The notes: generated by a model from the sequence alone, not told the origin. Positions 9,813-18,825 are shown, counted from the first letter of the stretch. The stretch: 64,000 nt of DNA from Leadbetterella sp964423865 (GCA_964423865.1 CAYRGN010000001.1:1-64000); one strand, 5' to 3'. Made by a program: numbers and translations.

Positions 9813-10222
9813 GGAATTCCGAGTTCCGAGTAGTGAGTAGTGAGTAGTGAGTAGTGCGTGGATGGACCAAAATATCCCGTAGGGATTACATATCGGTAGA
9901 TTGATGAAATAAGACGATACCAAAATACCCCGAAGGGATTACATATCGGTAGTGAGTAGTGCGTGGATGGACCAAAATATCCCGTAGGGGTTACATATCG
10001 GTAGATTTTCGGAATAAGACAATACCAAAACCCCGAAGGGGTAACATATTTATAGATGGGTTGAAATAAGACGATACGAATAAACCCCGAAGGGGTAACA
10101 TATTTATAGATGGGTTGAAATAAGACGATACGAATAAACCCCGAAGGGGTAACATATTTATAGATTGATGAAATAAGACCAAAATACCCCGAAGGGGTTA
10201 CATATCGGTAGGGGTAACATAT
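9813..10222. repeat. Palindromic repeat array between gltB and gltD
   Basis: It begins with a heptad tract (GAGTAGT)n at about 9820-9858. Seven units follow, spaced about 45-57 nt apart, each centred on ATCCCGTAGGGAT or CCCCGAAGGGG and followed by TTACATATCGGTAG or TAACATATTTATAG. Spacers also recur ('TTGATGAAATAAGACGATAC', 'GGGTTGAAATAAGACGATAC'), and one GTAGTGAGTAGTGCGTGGATGG interruption repeats the left boundary. The same units occur inverted at 50420-50970. Recurring spacers exclude a CRISPR. The array resembles REP/BIME-type elements. Confidence 0.9.
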
Positions 10223-10231
10223 TTATTAACG

Positions 10232-11749
10232 ATGGGAAAGCCAAGTGGATTTTTAGAATTTGAAAGACAAGCGGCCCTGAAAAGGGGGATAGAAGACCGG
10301 AAGAAGGATTACCGGGAGGTAGAGCTGAAGTACAATGAAAGTCAGACCCGGGAGCAGGCCACGCGCTGTATGGACTGCGGGGTGCCTTTTTGCCACAACG
10401 GTTGTCCTCTGGGAAACAATATCCCGGACTTCAACGACGCCGTTTATGAAGGGAACTGGAAGTACGCGTTCGAGATCCTGGATTCTACCAATAATTTCCC
10501 GGAATTTACGGGGCGGATTTGTCCCGCGCCCTGTGAGTCGGCCTGTGTGCTTGGGATACATAAGAGTCCGGTAGCCATTGAATATATTGAGAAGTCGATT
10601 ATTGAAAAGGCGTTTGAGAACGGGTGGGTGAGTGCGAAGCCGCCTAAGAAGCGGAATGACCGTCGCGTAGCGGTGGTGGGGTCGGGTCCGGCGGGACTGG
10701 CCGCGGCTTCCCAGCTGAACCAGGCGGGGTACTGGGTTACGGTTTTTGAGCGGGCGGACCAGATCGGGGGGCTTCTTCGTTACGGCATACCGGATTTCAA
10801 ACTGGAGAAGTCGGTCATTGACCGGCGCCTGAAGATCATGGAGGAAGAGGGTGTGGTTTTCCGGACGGGGGTGAATGTGGGAGTGGATATTTCGGCCACG
10901 AAGCTGAGGGAGGAGTATGACGCGGTTTTGCTGGCGGTTGGTTCGACGGTGCCGCGGGCGTTGGATATTGAAGGGAAGGAGCTGAAAGGGGTACACTGGG
11001 CCATGGATTACCTCACCCAGCAAAATAAACGGGTAGCGTTGGAAGAAGGCTATGACGGCCTGGACCTCTCCCGTAACCATGCCGGAGACCTTTATGAGAA
11101 AGAGGATATCCGGGCTACCGGCAAGAAAGTATTTGTGATCGGCGGGGGTGATACGGGTTCCGACTGCGTGGGTACTGCCAACCGCCAGGGTGCGGAGCGC
11201 GTTACGCAGATTGCTTACGGCTTGCTTCCGCCTACGGAAAGAGATGCCAGCACACCCTGGCCCATGTACGAACACAAGTTGCGCACGTCTACCTCGCACG
11301 AGGAGGGCTGTGAACGACTCTGGAGTGTGAATACCAAAGCGTTCATAGGGGATGAAAACGGAAACCTGAAGGCTTTACGCCTGGTCAATGTTTCCTGGAA
11401 ATTTGAAAAGGGAAAGAGAATATTGATGGAACACCCGGAAACGGAAAGGGTAGTGGAGGCCGACCTTGCCTTGCTGGCCATCGGGTTTTCAAGTCCTCTT
11501 GCCCAGGGGCTGGTAGAAGACCTCAATTTACAGCTCGACGCGCGCGGAAACCTGGTGACTGAAAACTACCGGACGTCCAGGAAAGGAATTTTTGCTGCGG
11601 GCGACTGCAAACGGGGGCAGTCTTTGGTGGTATGGGCTATCTCAGAGGGGCGGGAAGCCGCGCGGGCCATAGACACTTTCCTGGGCGGTTATTCCATGCT
11701 GGAGGCGAAAGAAACAGGAAAATACAGTTCGGAATTCCGGACTGTGTAA
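10232..11749 (+). CDS. gltD: Glutamate synthase small subunit
   Basis: A 505-residue beta subunit that passes electrons from NADPH through FAD and iron-sulfur clusters to the large subunit. The N-terminus carries cysteine groups for two 4Fe-4S clusters ('CMDCGVPFCHNGCP' near residue 47 and 'CPAPCESACVLG' near 94). An FAD Rossmann motif 'VVGSGPAGLAAA' (about 149) and a second dinucleotide fold 'VIGGGDTGSDC' (about 306) follow, ending with the FAD-contacting 'GIFAAGDCKRGQSLVVWAI'. The length is normal. It starts ten bases after the repeat array. A degraded regulator fragment lies immediately downstream on the opposite strand. Confidence 0.96.
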   Translation: MGKPSGFLEFERQAALKRGIEDRKKDYREVELKYNESQTREQATRCMDCGVPFCHNGCPLGNNIPDFNDAVYEGNWKYAFEILDSTNNFPEFTGRICPAPCESACVLGIHKSPVAIEYIEKSIIEKAFENGWVSAKPPKKRNDRRVAVVGSGPAGLAAASQLNQAGYWVTVFERADQIGGLLRYGIPDFKLEKSVIDRRLKIMEEEGVVFRTGVNVGVDISATKLREEYDAVLLAVGSTVPRALDIEGKELKGVHWAMDYLTQQNKRVALEEGYDGLDLSRNHAGDLYEKEDIRATGKKVFVIGGGDTGSDCVGTANRQGAERVTQIAYGLLPPTERDASTPWPMYEHKLRTSTSHEEGCERLWSVNTKAFIGDENGNLKALRLVNVSWKFEKGKRILMEHPETERVVEADLALLAIGFSSPLAQGLVEDLNLQLDARGNLVTENYRTSRKGIFAAGDCKRGQSLVVWAISEGREAARAIDTFLGGYSMLEAKETGKYSSEFRTV

Positions 11750-11750
11750 T

Positions 11751-11862
11751 TTACAGTTTCACAATCCGGTCACGGATGGCTTTGCTCACGCCTCCCTGCT
11801 GGAGTGTACATGCAGCTGGGTATAGATATTTCGGGTACGGGTTTTCAGGTCTCAAATCTTTA
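11751..11862 (-). pseudogene. Remnant of a LuxR-type HTH regulator C-terminus
   Basis: Reading the minus strand gives 'KTRTRNIYTQLHVHSSREA', then after a one-base frame change 'VSKAIRDRIVKL' and a stop. This matches the recognition helix and final helix of LuxR/NarL-type response regulators (usual form VKTH.RNIYTKL.VHSR.EAV.KA). An upstream in-frame TGA and the frame change show it is dead. Nothing of the receiver domain remains. The call rests on a short match. Confidence 0.4.
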
Positions 11863-11980
11863 GGCTGCTAATCAGGTTGGAGAAGGGGTGGGTTTTAGGA
11901 ATCCACAATAGCCCGGTACCCACCCCTATCTTCTGAACGGAACCCTCGCAGAAGTACCAACACTGAAAATGAAAGATATC

Positions 11981-13924
11981 TTAGAAATTCACTCTTCCCC
12001 CTACCAGGAACGTAGCCTTCCGGGAATTGTATCCGTACATTTCCTGGTAATCTACATTAAAGATATTCTGGCCCGAGAAATGGAGACTTACATGTGGATT
12101 CACCCGATACTGTGCCTGGAGATGCACCAGGGTGTAAGCGTTCAGTATTTTGGCCTCTGTGACGTAGGTGGCCGGATTATAGAAGGTGTCGTTCCGTTTC
12201 GACAGGTATTGAGACTGGACCCCCACCGTCAGGCGGTCAGCGAAAGTGTAACCCGCTTTTAGGTTCAGGGTATGGCGGGGCCTTCTCAGGAAAGCGCGGA
12301 TTTCTTCGCCTTTTCCCGCCAGGTCGTCAGAAACGGTACCGTCAATCAGGGTGTAGTTCAGGCCTGCGGTAAATTTGTTCCACCGCTTCACCGCTTCCAG
12401 TTCCGCCCCCTGCTGAGTGGTTTTTTCGTGGAGGTTGGCATAGATTCCCCAGGGGGCCATGGGTAAGCTTTCAAAGATAATCATATCGTTGTACTGCCTT
12501 CCGAAAGCTAACACACGGACGAAATCGCGGGAATCTTTACCGAATACCTGGACCCCGGCTTCGTAGGTTCGGGCCAGTTCAGGATTGAGGTCGAGGTTCC
12601 CGTATGGCGAATACAGCTGGTAAAGCGCCGGGTTTCTGAAACTGGAACCATAGGAGGCAAATATCTTTGCATGCCGATGGATGAGAAAATACGGGTTAAG
12701 GTTGAATACCAGGTTGTTACCATATACCGAATGGAAATTGGAACGGGTACCCGCTTCGAACCCGAAACCTTTAGGGAAACTGCCGCTCAGATTGGCGTAA
12801 ATGCTGGAGTTGCCCGTGTGCGCCAGCTCGGAAGTGATGGCATCGTAATCGGTTCTTCCCCATTCGCTTACCTCATACCCCTTGTAGTCCATATTTTGGG
12901 TCATGTGGCTGGCACCGGCCAGCAGGTGGAGGTTTTGGCCGAGAGAGAGGGTGGAGAAGAGTTCAAAGAAATCAGAGCGGGACTTGTACTCGTTCAAACT
13001 GAATCGGCTCCATGCGGTGGCCGCCACGTCGGCAGAATCATTGGTAAACGTACGGTTTATCGCGTTTCCCAGGTAATTGAATGTGATTTTACCCTTGGGG
13101 AGGGTATAGAGGAGGCCCCCTCCGTACATGAGGTTATCCGATCTGTAGGTATAATCCCTATCATCGGTAAGTGCCGCTTCGTCCAGGTCGGTGGCGTATT
13201 TCTGGTAACGAACCAGGGCGTTAGCGCTCAGTTGATCTGTGATTTTCTGAATCACTTTCGCGTTTAGTCCCAGGTCTTTGTACCCGTCTTTTTCAAAATT
13301 TTTCCCGGTGGCGGCAGAAAATCCCCGGCTGTGGACCGAACTTACCCCCAGGGTGTATTGGGTGGTGTTTAGGGTGCCGGAGAGTGCGGCATCGGCCCGG
13401 AGCGTACCGAAGCTGCCGCCCGTCAGGCCCGCGTTGACCCCGGCTTTATGGTCAGCGCTTTTCCGGGTAATGATATGGATCACCCCGGCAATGGCGTCGG
13501 AGCCGTAGACGGTCGACTGCCCGTCTTTCAATATTTCTACACGCTCAATGTTTTGCACCGGAATCAGGTTGATGTCAAACGTAGCGCCAATGCCCGAGGG
13601 CTCGTACACGGGGATTCCGTCGACCAGGATAAGGGTTTGTCCAAACCCCGCACCTCGTAACGCAATCGATTGCACACTGCCGTAGGGCTGCCCGCTGCCC
13701 ACCACCTGTAATCCGGCCTGGGCCTGGAGAATCTGGCTGAGCGTCTGGCCTTCGCTGGTCCGGAGAAGAGAGTCGGATAAGACGGTCAACGTCTTGCCGG
13801 TTTGCTTTTGTTCGTAGCGGTTGGCCGTCACCTGAACTTCCTGAAGGGTAAAGGTTTCCTGTGCCAAAGCGGAAAAACTAAGGCAAAACCAAGCCGCAAA
13901 GGCTCTTGTAAATGTCTTGAACAT
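11981..13924 (-). CDS. btuB: BtuB-like TonB-dependent cobalamin receptor
   Basis: A 647-residue outer membrane receptor, probably for cobalamin or a precursor. The signal peptide covers residues 1-22 (ends ALAQ). The plug starts with 'LQEVQVTANRYEQKQTGKTL' and contains 'LILVDGIPVYEP', 'IERVEILKDGQSTVYGSDAI' and 'GVIHIITRKS'; the barrel ends at 'ATFLVGGRVNF'. Unlike the receptor at 70-2343 it lacks the N-terminal regulatory-like domain, as is typical of the BtuB branch. The strongest support is a cobalamin riboswitch in its leader (13990-14178), which would repress it when cobalamin is plentiful. No BtuCDF or corrinoid genes are adjacent. The call would be weaker without the riboswitch. Confidence 0.92.
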   Translation of the reverse strand: MFKTFTRAFAAWFCLSFSALAQETFTLQEVQVTANRYEQKQTGKTLTVLSDSLLRTSEGQTLSQILQAQAGLQVVGSGQPYGSVQSIALRGAGFGQTLILVDGIPVYEPSGIGATFDINLIPVQNIERVEILKDGQSTVYGSDAIAGVIHIITRKSADHKAGVNAGLTGGSFGTLRADAALSGTLNTTQYTLGVSSVHSRGFSAATGKNFEKDGYKDLGLNAKVIQKITDQLSANALVRYQKYATDLDEAALTDDRDYTYRSDNLMYGGGLLYTLPKGKITFNYLGNAINRTFTNDSADVAATAWSRFSLNEYKSRSDFFELFSTLSLGQNLHLLAGASHMTQNMDYKGYEVSEWGRTDYDAITSELAHTGNSSIYANLSGSFPKGFGFEAGTRSNFHSVYGNNLVFNLNPYFLIHRHAKIFASYGSSFRNPALYQLYSPYGNLDLNPELARTYEAGVQVFGKDSRDFVRVLAFGRQYNDMIIFESLPMAPWGIYANLHEKTTQQGAELEAVKRWNKFTAGLNYTLIDGTVSDDLAGKGEEIRAFLRRPRHTLNLKAGYTFADRLTVGVQSQYLSKRNDTFYNPATYVTEAKILNAYTLVHLQAQYRVNPHVSLHFSGQNIFNVDYQEMYGYNSRKATFLVGGRVNF

Positions 13925-13989
13925 TTTAATGATTAAAAAAGATGATAAAAAGGCGAACGCTCACCCGGTACAATCCGCCGTCATACCGC

Positions 13990-14178
13990 AGCAAGAATAA
14001 TTCCCGGGCAGGTTTCCTGGCTCACTTCCATTTTCCGTACCTTCCCATTCCGTACCCGGAACAGTGGTTTTGCAGAAAGAAAATTTGACGGAAGCTTACA
14101 GTTGCGGGGACAGCCCGTGATTCACACACGATTCCCTATTATCTCCTTTCCAGCCAATTCCGGACCGAAGCACCCTGA
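13990..14178 (-). promoter_or_regulatory. Cobalamin riboswitch
   Basis: On the minus strand the leader carries the conserved blocks in order: GGTGC near 14170, AATAGGGAA near 14130, 'CGGGCTGTCCCCGCAACTGT' near 14110, and the B12 box 'AGCCAGGAAACCTGCC' at about 14006-14021. Spacing and order match the adenosylcobalamin riboswitch class. It sits 66 bases upstream of the btuB start and should control that gene. Confidence 0.96.
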
Positions 14179-14186
14179 AACTGGTA

Positions 14187-14220
14187 CAAAGATACTACGC
14201 GTTTTCCGTATATCGATCAA
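14187..14220 (-). promoter_or_regulatory. Promoter of the cobalamin riboswitch-btuB transcript
   Basis: The -7 element TATCTTTG (14194-14187) and TTGA starting at 14220 are 26 nt apart, the usual Bacteroidota sigma-A arrangement. The -33 element overlaps the last codon of the preceding dehydrogenase gene. Confidence 0.65.
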
Positions 14221-15428
14221 TATTTATGCGGTAACTCCACATTCACTTTCTCGTGCCAGGGCAGACCGTGTTTTTGGAGTAAATCCATGAACGGATCAGG
14301 GTTCAGTTCTTCCACGTTATACACGCCCGGTTTCAGCCATTCTTCATGAGTGAGCATCAGCATGGCGCCAATCATGGCCGGTACCCCGGTGGTATACGAA
14401 ACCGCCTGAGAACGTACTTCCTTGTAGGCTTCGGCGTGGCTACAGTTGTTCCATACGTAATACGTTTTCTCCTTTCCGTCTTTGATTCCTTTGATCTGGC
14501 AGCCTATAGAAGTTTCTCCCGTATAATTTTCGCCCAGTGAATCGGGAGCCGGCAATACCGCTTTCAGAAACTCCAGGGGCACAATGTCTTGTCCCTGGAA
14601 CTTCACCGGCACAATGCTCGTCATGCCTACGTTTTCCAGTACCTGCAGATGAGTGATGTATTGCTGACCGAAAGTCATCCAGAACCGGGCCCTTTTGAGG
14701 GTAGGAAAATTTTTCACCAGGGATTCCAACTCTTCGTGGTACAGCACGTACGATTCCCTTTCGCCGATGCCGGGGTAAGCAATGGGCTTATGAACAGACA
14801 TGGCCGGGATCTCCACCCATTCTCCGTTTTCCCAGTATCGGCCGGGTTGGGTGATCTCCCGGATATTGATTTCAGGGTTAAAATTGGTAGCGAAAGCCTT
14901 ACCGTGATCGCCCGCGTTACAGTCTACAATGTCGAGATAATGCATTTCATCGAAATGGTGTTTGGCCGCGTATGCCGTAAACACCTGCGTTACGCCGGGG
15001 TCAAAACCACAGCCCAGCAAAGCCATCAGGCCGGCTTCTTTGAACCTGTCCTGGTAGGCCCATTGCCAGCTGTACTCAAATTTGGCCACGTCTTTCGGCT
15101 CGTAATTGGCGGTGTCGAGGTAATGCACACCGGTTTCCAGGCAGGCGTCCATAATGGTGAGGTCCTGGTAAGGCAAGGCCACGTTGATCACCATTTTCGG
15201 TTTGAATTCTTTGATCAGGGCCACCAGTTCCGGAACACGGTCGGCATCCACCCGGGCGGTCGCAATCTCCACACCGTGCATTTCCTTGATATCGGCGGCA
15301 ATCTTATCGCATTTGGCTTGGGTTCTGGAGGCCAGCATGATTCCGGTGAAGACATCCGCGTTAATCGCACATTTGTGCGCTACCACCGTGCCTACACCAC
15401 CGGCACCTATAATCAATACTCTTGACAT
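14217..15428 (-). CDS. Carboxynorspermidine/carboxyspermidine dehydrogenase
   Basis: A 403-residue saccharopine-dehydrogenase-fold enzyme, likely to condense aspartate semialdehyde with putrescine (or diaminopropane) reductively to carboxyspermidine. The NADP Rossmann motif 'VLIIGAGGVGTVVAHKCA' is at the N-terminus, followed by 'NVALPYQDLTIMDACLETGV' near residue 85 and 'LGCGFDPGVTQVFTAYAAK' near 145, which are typical of this branch rather than lysine-pathway enzymes. ATG 15428 is chosen; the frame is open nine codons further up, but a TATTTTTG -7 element lies at 15460-15453, between the two. Its expected decarboxylase partner is not in the window. It links functionally to the amidase at 3867-4739. 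Confidence 0.85.
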   Translation of the reverse strand: MSRVLIIGAGGVGTVVAHKCAINADVFTGIMLASRTQAKCDKIAADIKEMHGVEIATARVDADRVPELVALIKEFKPKMVINVALPYQDLTIMDACLETGVHYLDTANYEPKDVAKFEYSWQWAYQDRFKEAGLMALLGCGFDPGVTQVFTAYAAKHHFDEMHYLDIVDCNAGDHGKAFATNFNPEINIREITQPGRYWENGEWVEIPAMSVHKPIAYPGIGERESYVLYHEELESLVKNFPTLKRARFWMTFGQQYITHLQVLENVGMTSIVPVKFQGQDIVPLEFLKAVLPAPDSLGENYTGETSIGCQIKGIKDGKEKTYYVWNNCSHAEAYKEVRSQAVSYTTGVPAMIGAMLMLTHEEWLKPGVYNVEELNPDPFMDLLQKHGLPWHEKVNVELPHKY

Positions 15429-15452
15429 TTGTTTCAGTTTACGTTTGAATTG

Positions 15453-15460
15453 CAAAAATA
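15453..15460 (-). promoter_or_regulatory. -7 element of the carboxyspermidine dehydrogenase gene
   Basis: TATTTTTG on the minus strand, 24 bases before ATG 15428. No clear -33 TTG is at the expected distance. Confidence 0.45.
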
Positions 15461-15576
15461 GCTATTTCCTGATATTTAATAAAATTCAGGCCGCCGCCTC
15501 GGGTTTCCGGCCGGCAAAGATATACCGGTTTGTAAGAAAAGCGGTATATCTGCATGAAAATTACCGTGCGGGTGTT

Positions 15577-15584
15577 TACCTTTG
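15577..15584 (+). promoter_or_regulatory. -7 element of the following outer membrane gene
   Basis: TACCTTTG lies 20 bases before ATG 15605. Because it lies downstream of ATG 15554, it favours 15605 as the real start. Confidence 0.4.
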
Positions 15585-15604
15585 TGCACTTTTTTCAAAA
15601 GGAA

Positions 15605-16369
15605 ATGATCAAAAGACTACTGTGGTGCATTTTTATTCCCGGCGCGTTATGGGCGCAGGAAAATAATACGGTCCGGTTGAATGTGGCCGGAACGGCTCTG
15701 AAGATTTACTCCGTACAGTACGAGAGGAAGCTAAGTACAAACCTGGCTTTTAACAATACCTTCTTTTTTCGGCCCAAATCCATCATCCCCTTTGGTAAAT
15801 TTTTAGACAATATGGCCAAAGAGCACGGGGTGGGCCTCACCGGCGTCAAGTTTGATCACATTTTCATGAACGAAGCCCAGATCGGAGTCAAGGGCTATTC
15901 GCCGGAACTGCGGTATTATTTTGGGGAAAAGCGCCACCGTACGTTTGTAGGAGTTTTCAGTATGTATGAGCACTTTGACATGAAGGTTCCCGCCGAGATC
16001 GGGGTGATGAAAGAGAACCGCTACTTTGAGGTGAAACTTCCGATTAATTTTACATTCCGTACCCTTTCCGGCGGTATTCTGGTCGGGAAGCAGTTTACCT
16101 GGAACCGGGTGGGCCTTGATCTCGTATTTATCGGGCCGCATATCGGGTCGGCGCATAAGTTTTACGCTTTCGGACAAAACAGCCACCTCCTCGGGTTAAC
16201 AGAAGACGAGAAGCAGTTTGTCAAAGACAAGATCCGGGAGCGTTTCGGACTGAAGGATAAATATTTCAGTATGGAACTCAATGAAAATATGGCGGAAATA
16301 AAATCCATCCGGTCCGCACCCTATCTCGGTATCCGGGGCATTGGGGCGAACCTTTCCTATCGTTTCTAA
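15605..16369 (+). CDS. Secreted outer membrane beta-barrel-like protein
   Basis: A 254-residue protein of unknown function. Starting at ATG 15605 gives a clean signal peptide (MIKRLLWCIFIPGALWAQ). The rest alternates hydrophobic and polar residues and has many aromatics in short strands ('LAFNNTFFFRPKSI', 'ELRYYFGEKRHRTFVGVFSMY', 'FTWNRVGLDLVFIGPHIG'), ending 'GIGANLSYRF' with the terminal Phe typical of outer membrane barrels. An upstream in-frame ATG at 15554 would bury the signal peptide. The last four bases overlap the convergent protease gene. It is most like small PorT/DUF3575-type barrels; no specific function is claimed. Confidence 0.7.
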   Translation: MIKRLLWCIFIPGALWAQENNTVRLNVAGTALKIYSVQYERKLSTNLAFNNTFFFRPKSIIPFGKFLDNMAKEHGVGLTGVKFDHIFMNEAQIGVKGYSPELRYYFGEKRHRTFVGVFSMYEHFDMKVPAEIGVMKENRYFEVKLPINFTFRTLSGGILVGKQFTWNRVGLDLVFIGPHIGSAHKFYAFGQNSHLLGLTEDEKQFVKDKIRERFGLKDKYFSMELNENMAEIKSIRSAPYLGIRGIGANLSYRF

Positions 16370-17640
16370 ATGGTTCTTTTCAGGCGGAACTGGATGGGAA
16401 GAAGGTTATGGTCGCGTAAAACTACCATTTCAAGCAGATACCCCTCTTTTTTGGAAAGGATTTCGTATACCTCGCTAATGGTTATGGCGCTGGCTAGTTT
16501 CTTGTCGAAAAGAATAATCTGGTCGCCGGGCAGTACACCTGCCAGGTCGGCCACCGACTGATCAATCACGCTGGTCACCTCAAAGGTTCGCAAGTCCTCG
16601 CCGGTAGCCCGCACGTCCATGCCGCTCATATCCGATTCGAAGGGTTTGTTCAGGGCCTTTCTCACCGGTTTTAAGACCATCAGGTTCTGGTGATAGTTCA
16701 GGGTAACCACAAATCTTTTTAGTATTTCTCCGCCAATACTTCCGTTTCTCAGGAGGTATTCGGGTGTGATTTTACTGTCAAAATACAGGCTGTCTGGAAA
16801 GGTGGCGATTACATTCTTGAAATTATGGTTGCCGAAACGCAACAGGCCGATACGCCCCAGCTTTCCTTCAATATTGCCGTTCAGTCCCCTGCCCAGGTGG
16901 CCGTCAATCAGCTTTTCAGGAATAAGCGCAGGCGGCAAAGACTCCCGGTTTAAAAGCAGGGAATGGGCCCCGCCCGTGTCGATCACCAACTTCAGATTTT
17001 CTACCGATTTACCGTTTGATTCCAGGTGATTCACCATAATATAGGGCTTGGTCCTTTCCAGGTGGAGCGGAACGGCCACCCCTTTTCGTTTCTTATAACG
17101 GTATTTCGTAGGGTCACTGAAAGTCAGTATATTGCCGGGGTAATTAATTACTACATTAAACCGCTTGAAAATATCGCTGCCCAGGATACCGTGAATAGGA
17201 ATGCCCAGGTATTCCGACAGGTTCAGGTAGTTTTCTTTCAGGAAGACGATATTCTGTTTGTACCCCACGATTCCACCGAATCTCACCGTATGCCCCAGGG
17301 AAACAAAAGCTGTGAAGGGGGGCGATTCCCCTATACCGCTGATAAAAATTTCCCGGCCTATATTGGGCTTGATCCTGGTTTGGAGGGTGGTATCGAGGAT
17401 AATGATGCTCTGCACTCCGGAGTCCAGGATGAAGTTGAGGGTATCCGACTTATCGATCTGGGTTTTGACGACAATGAGGTTGGCTTTCAGATCAAACGGG
17501 CAAAAACTGTAACTTTCTTTTTTCCGGATAGGGTTAAACCCAAAAGGCCTGTCCTTTTGAGCGAGACACTCAAACAATCCCGTTGTTCCCAGGAAAACCA
17601 GGAGCAGGAAAAAGTACCGGTATTTTGCCAGGTTGACCAT
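16366..17640 (-). CDS. Periplasmic retropepsin-like aspartyl protease with PDZ domain
   Basis: A 424-residue protein with an N-terminal membrane or signal segment (residues 8-25, ending ECLAQ). It contains two aspartyl-protease half domains: 'FILDSGVQSIII' (about residue 70) and 'LVIDTGGAHSLLLN' (about 210), each with the D-S/T-G active-site triplet. A PDZ domain follows at about 330-420 ('SVADLAGVLPGDQIILFDKK'). This domain order is common in Bacteroidota envelope proteases of undefined substrate. An upstream in-frame ATG at 17700 would add 20 residues without signal character, so ATG 17640 is chosen. Its 3' end overlaps the convergent barrel gene by four bases. Confidence 0.85.
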   Translation of the reverse strand: MVNLAKYRYFFLLLVFLGTTGLFECLAQKDRPFGFNPIRKKESYSFCPFDLKANLIVVKTQIDKSDTLNFILDSGVQSIIILDTTLQTRIKPNIGREIFISGIGESPPFTAFVSLGHTVRFGGIVGYKQNIVFLKENYLNLSEYLGIPIHGILGSDIFKRFNVVINYPGNILTFSDPTKYRYKKRKGVAVPLHLERTKPYIMVNHLESNGKSVENLKLVIDTGGAHSLLLNRESLPPALIPEKLIDGHLGRGLNGNIEGKLGRIGLLRFGNHNFKNVIATFPDSLYFDSKITPEYLLRNGSIGGEILKRFVVTLNYHQNLMVLKPVRKALNKPFESDMSGMDVRATGEDLRTFEVTSVIDQSVADLAGVLPGDQIILFDKKLASAITISEVYEILSKKEGYLLEMVVLRDHNLLPIQFRLKRTI

Positions 17641-17790
17641 ACAAGGGTGTAAAATATTAAAAATATGTAAATTACAAAAGATAATATTGAAAAAATGCAA
17701 TAAAATAATCCTGTATCTCTTTAATAATGAATTTTGTAGTGAAAATGCAGGTTTTTATTAAGAATTTTGTGGGAGTTTAGAATGGGCAAT

Positions 17791-18825
17791 ATGAAAAAGG
17801 ATTTGCGTAAGTTAACTCCGGAACAGCTGGGGGAGTGGTTAAAGTCAGCGGGGGAACCGGCTTTCCGGGCGAAGCAGATCCGGGAGTGGCTCTGGATGAA
17901 AGGCGTGACCTCCATAGAGGGGATGACAAACCTTTCGAAGTCGCTTCGCGACAAGCTCGCTGAAGAATACGAGATCCGCGACGTGAAGGTACACACGTCC
18001 CAGGTGTCGGCAGACGGCACTATAAAATCCGGTTTCAGACTGTATGACGGGCATCTCGTGGAGGGCGTGCTGATTCCCACCGAAACCCGGATGACGGCCT
18101 GTATTTCCTCCCAGGTAGGATGTTCTCTGACCTGCAAGTTTTGTGCCACGGGGTATATGAACCGCGAGCGCAATCTGGATGCCGCCGAGATTTACGACCA
18201 GGTCATGCTGATTAAAGACCAGGCCGACCGGAATTTTGGCGCGCCCCTGACCAATATTGTATACATGGGCATGGGAGAACCCCTCCTGAATTATGCGGCG
18301 GTGTTGGAGTCGGTTGAGAGGATTACCTCGCCGGATGGCCTGAACTGGTCGCCCAAGCGAATCACGGTTTCTACGGCCGGTATCGCCAAAATGATCAAAA
18401 AACTGGGAGACGATGAAGTCAAATTTAACCTTGCGCTTTCCCTGCATGCGGCCAATGATGAGAAACGAAATACCATCATGCCGATCAATGAATCCAATTC
18501 GCTTCGCAACCTCTCAGAGGCGTTGAATTACTTTTACAGGAAGACCGGCAATAAAATTACGTTTGAATATATTGTTTTTAACGGATTTAATGATAAAATT
18601 GCTGACGCAAAAGAGTTGTTGTCCTTTGCCAGGAAGGTGCCGTCAAAGGTGAATATTATTGAGTACAATCCGATATCGGAAGCCAATTTTACCAACGCGG
18701 ATCCGCTGGCCATTGACAAGTTCGCGGCTTTTTTGGAGGACAACCGGGTCACCGTGAACATCAGGAGAAGTCGTGGGAAAGACATCGACGCGGCGTGCGG
18801 ACAGTTAGCGATAAAGGAAAGTTAA
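17791..18825 (+). CDS. rlmN: Dual-specificity 23S rRNA/tRNA adenine-C2 methyltransferase
   Basis: A 344-residue radical SAM enzyme that methylates C2 of A2503 in 23S rRNA and A37 in several tRNAs. The 4Fe-4S cysteines are Cys111, Cys115 and Cys118 (CSLTCKFC). 'GMGEPLLNY' follows, and the C-terminal methyl-carrying cysteine is Cys336 in 'AACGQLAIKES'. ATG 17791 gives the usual start 'MKKDLRKLTPEQL'; ATG 17782 and TTG 17767 are also open. Length and motifs are complete. A single gene between the divergent protease and the phosphate transporter. Confidence 0.95.
   Translation: MKKDLRKLTPEQLGEWLKSAGEPAFRAKQIREWLWMKGVTSIEGMTNLSKSLRDKLAEEYEIRDVKVHTSQVSADGTIKSGFRLYDGHLVEGVLIPTETRMTACISSQVGCSLTCKFCATGYMNRERNLDAAEIYDQVMLIKDQADRNFGAPLTNIVYMGMGEPLLNYAAVLESVERITSPDGLNWSPKRITVSTAGIAKMIKKLGDDEVKFNLALSLHAANDEKRNTIMPINESNSLRNLSEALNYFYRKTGNKITFEYIVFNGFNDKIADAKELLSFARKVPSKVNIIEYNPISEANFTNADPLAIDKFAAFLEDNRVTVNIRRSRGKDIDAACGQLAIKES

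Noticed and set aside
11969..12262. 97-residue plus-strand gene opposite the btuB end
   Set aside because: Antisense of the receptor's last barrel strands.
14102..14290. 62-residue gene over the riboswitch
   Set aside because: The region is the cobalamin riboswitch and promoter on the other strand.
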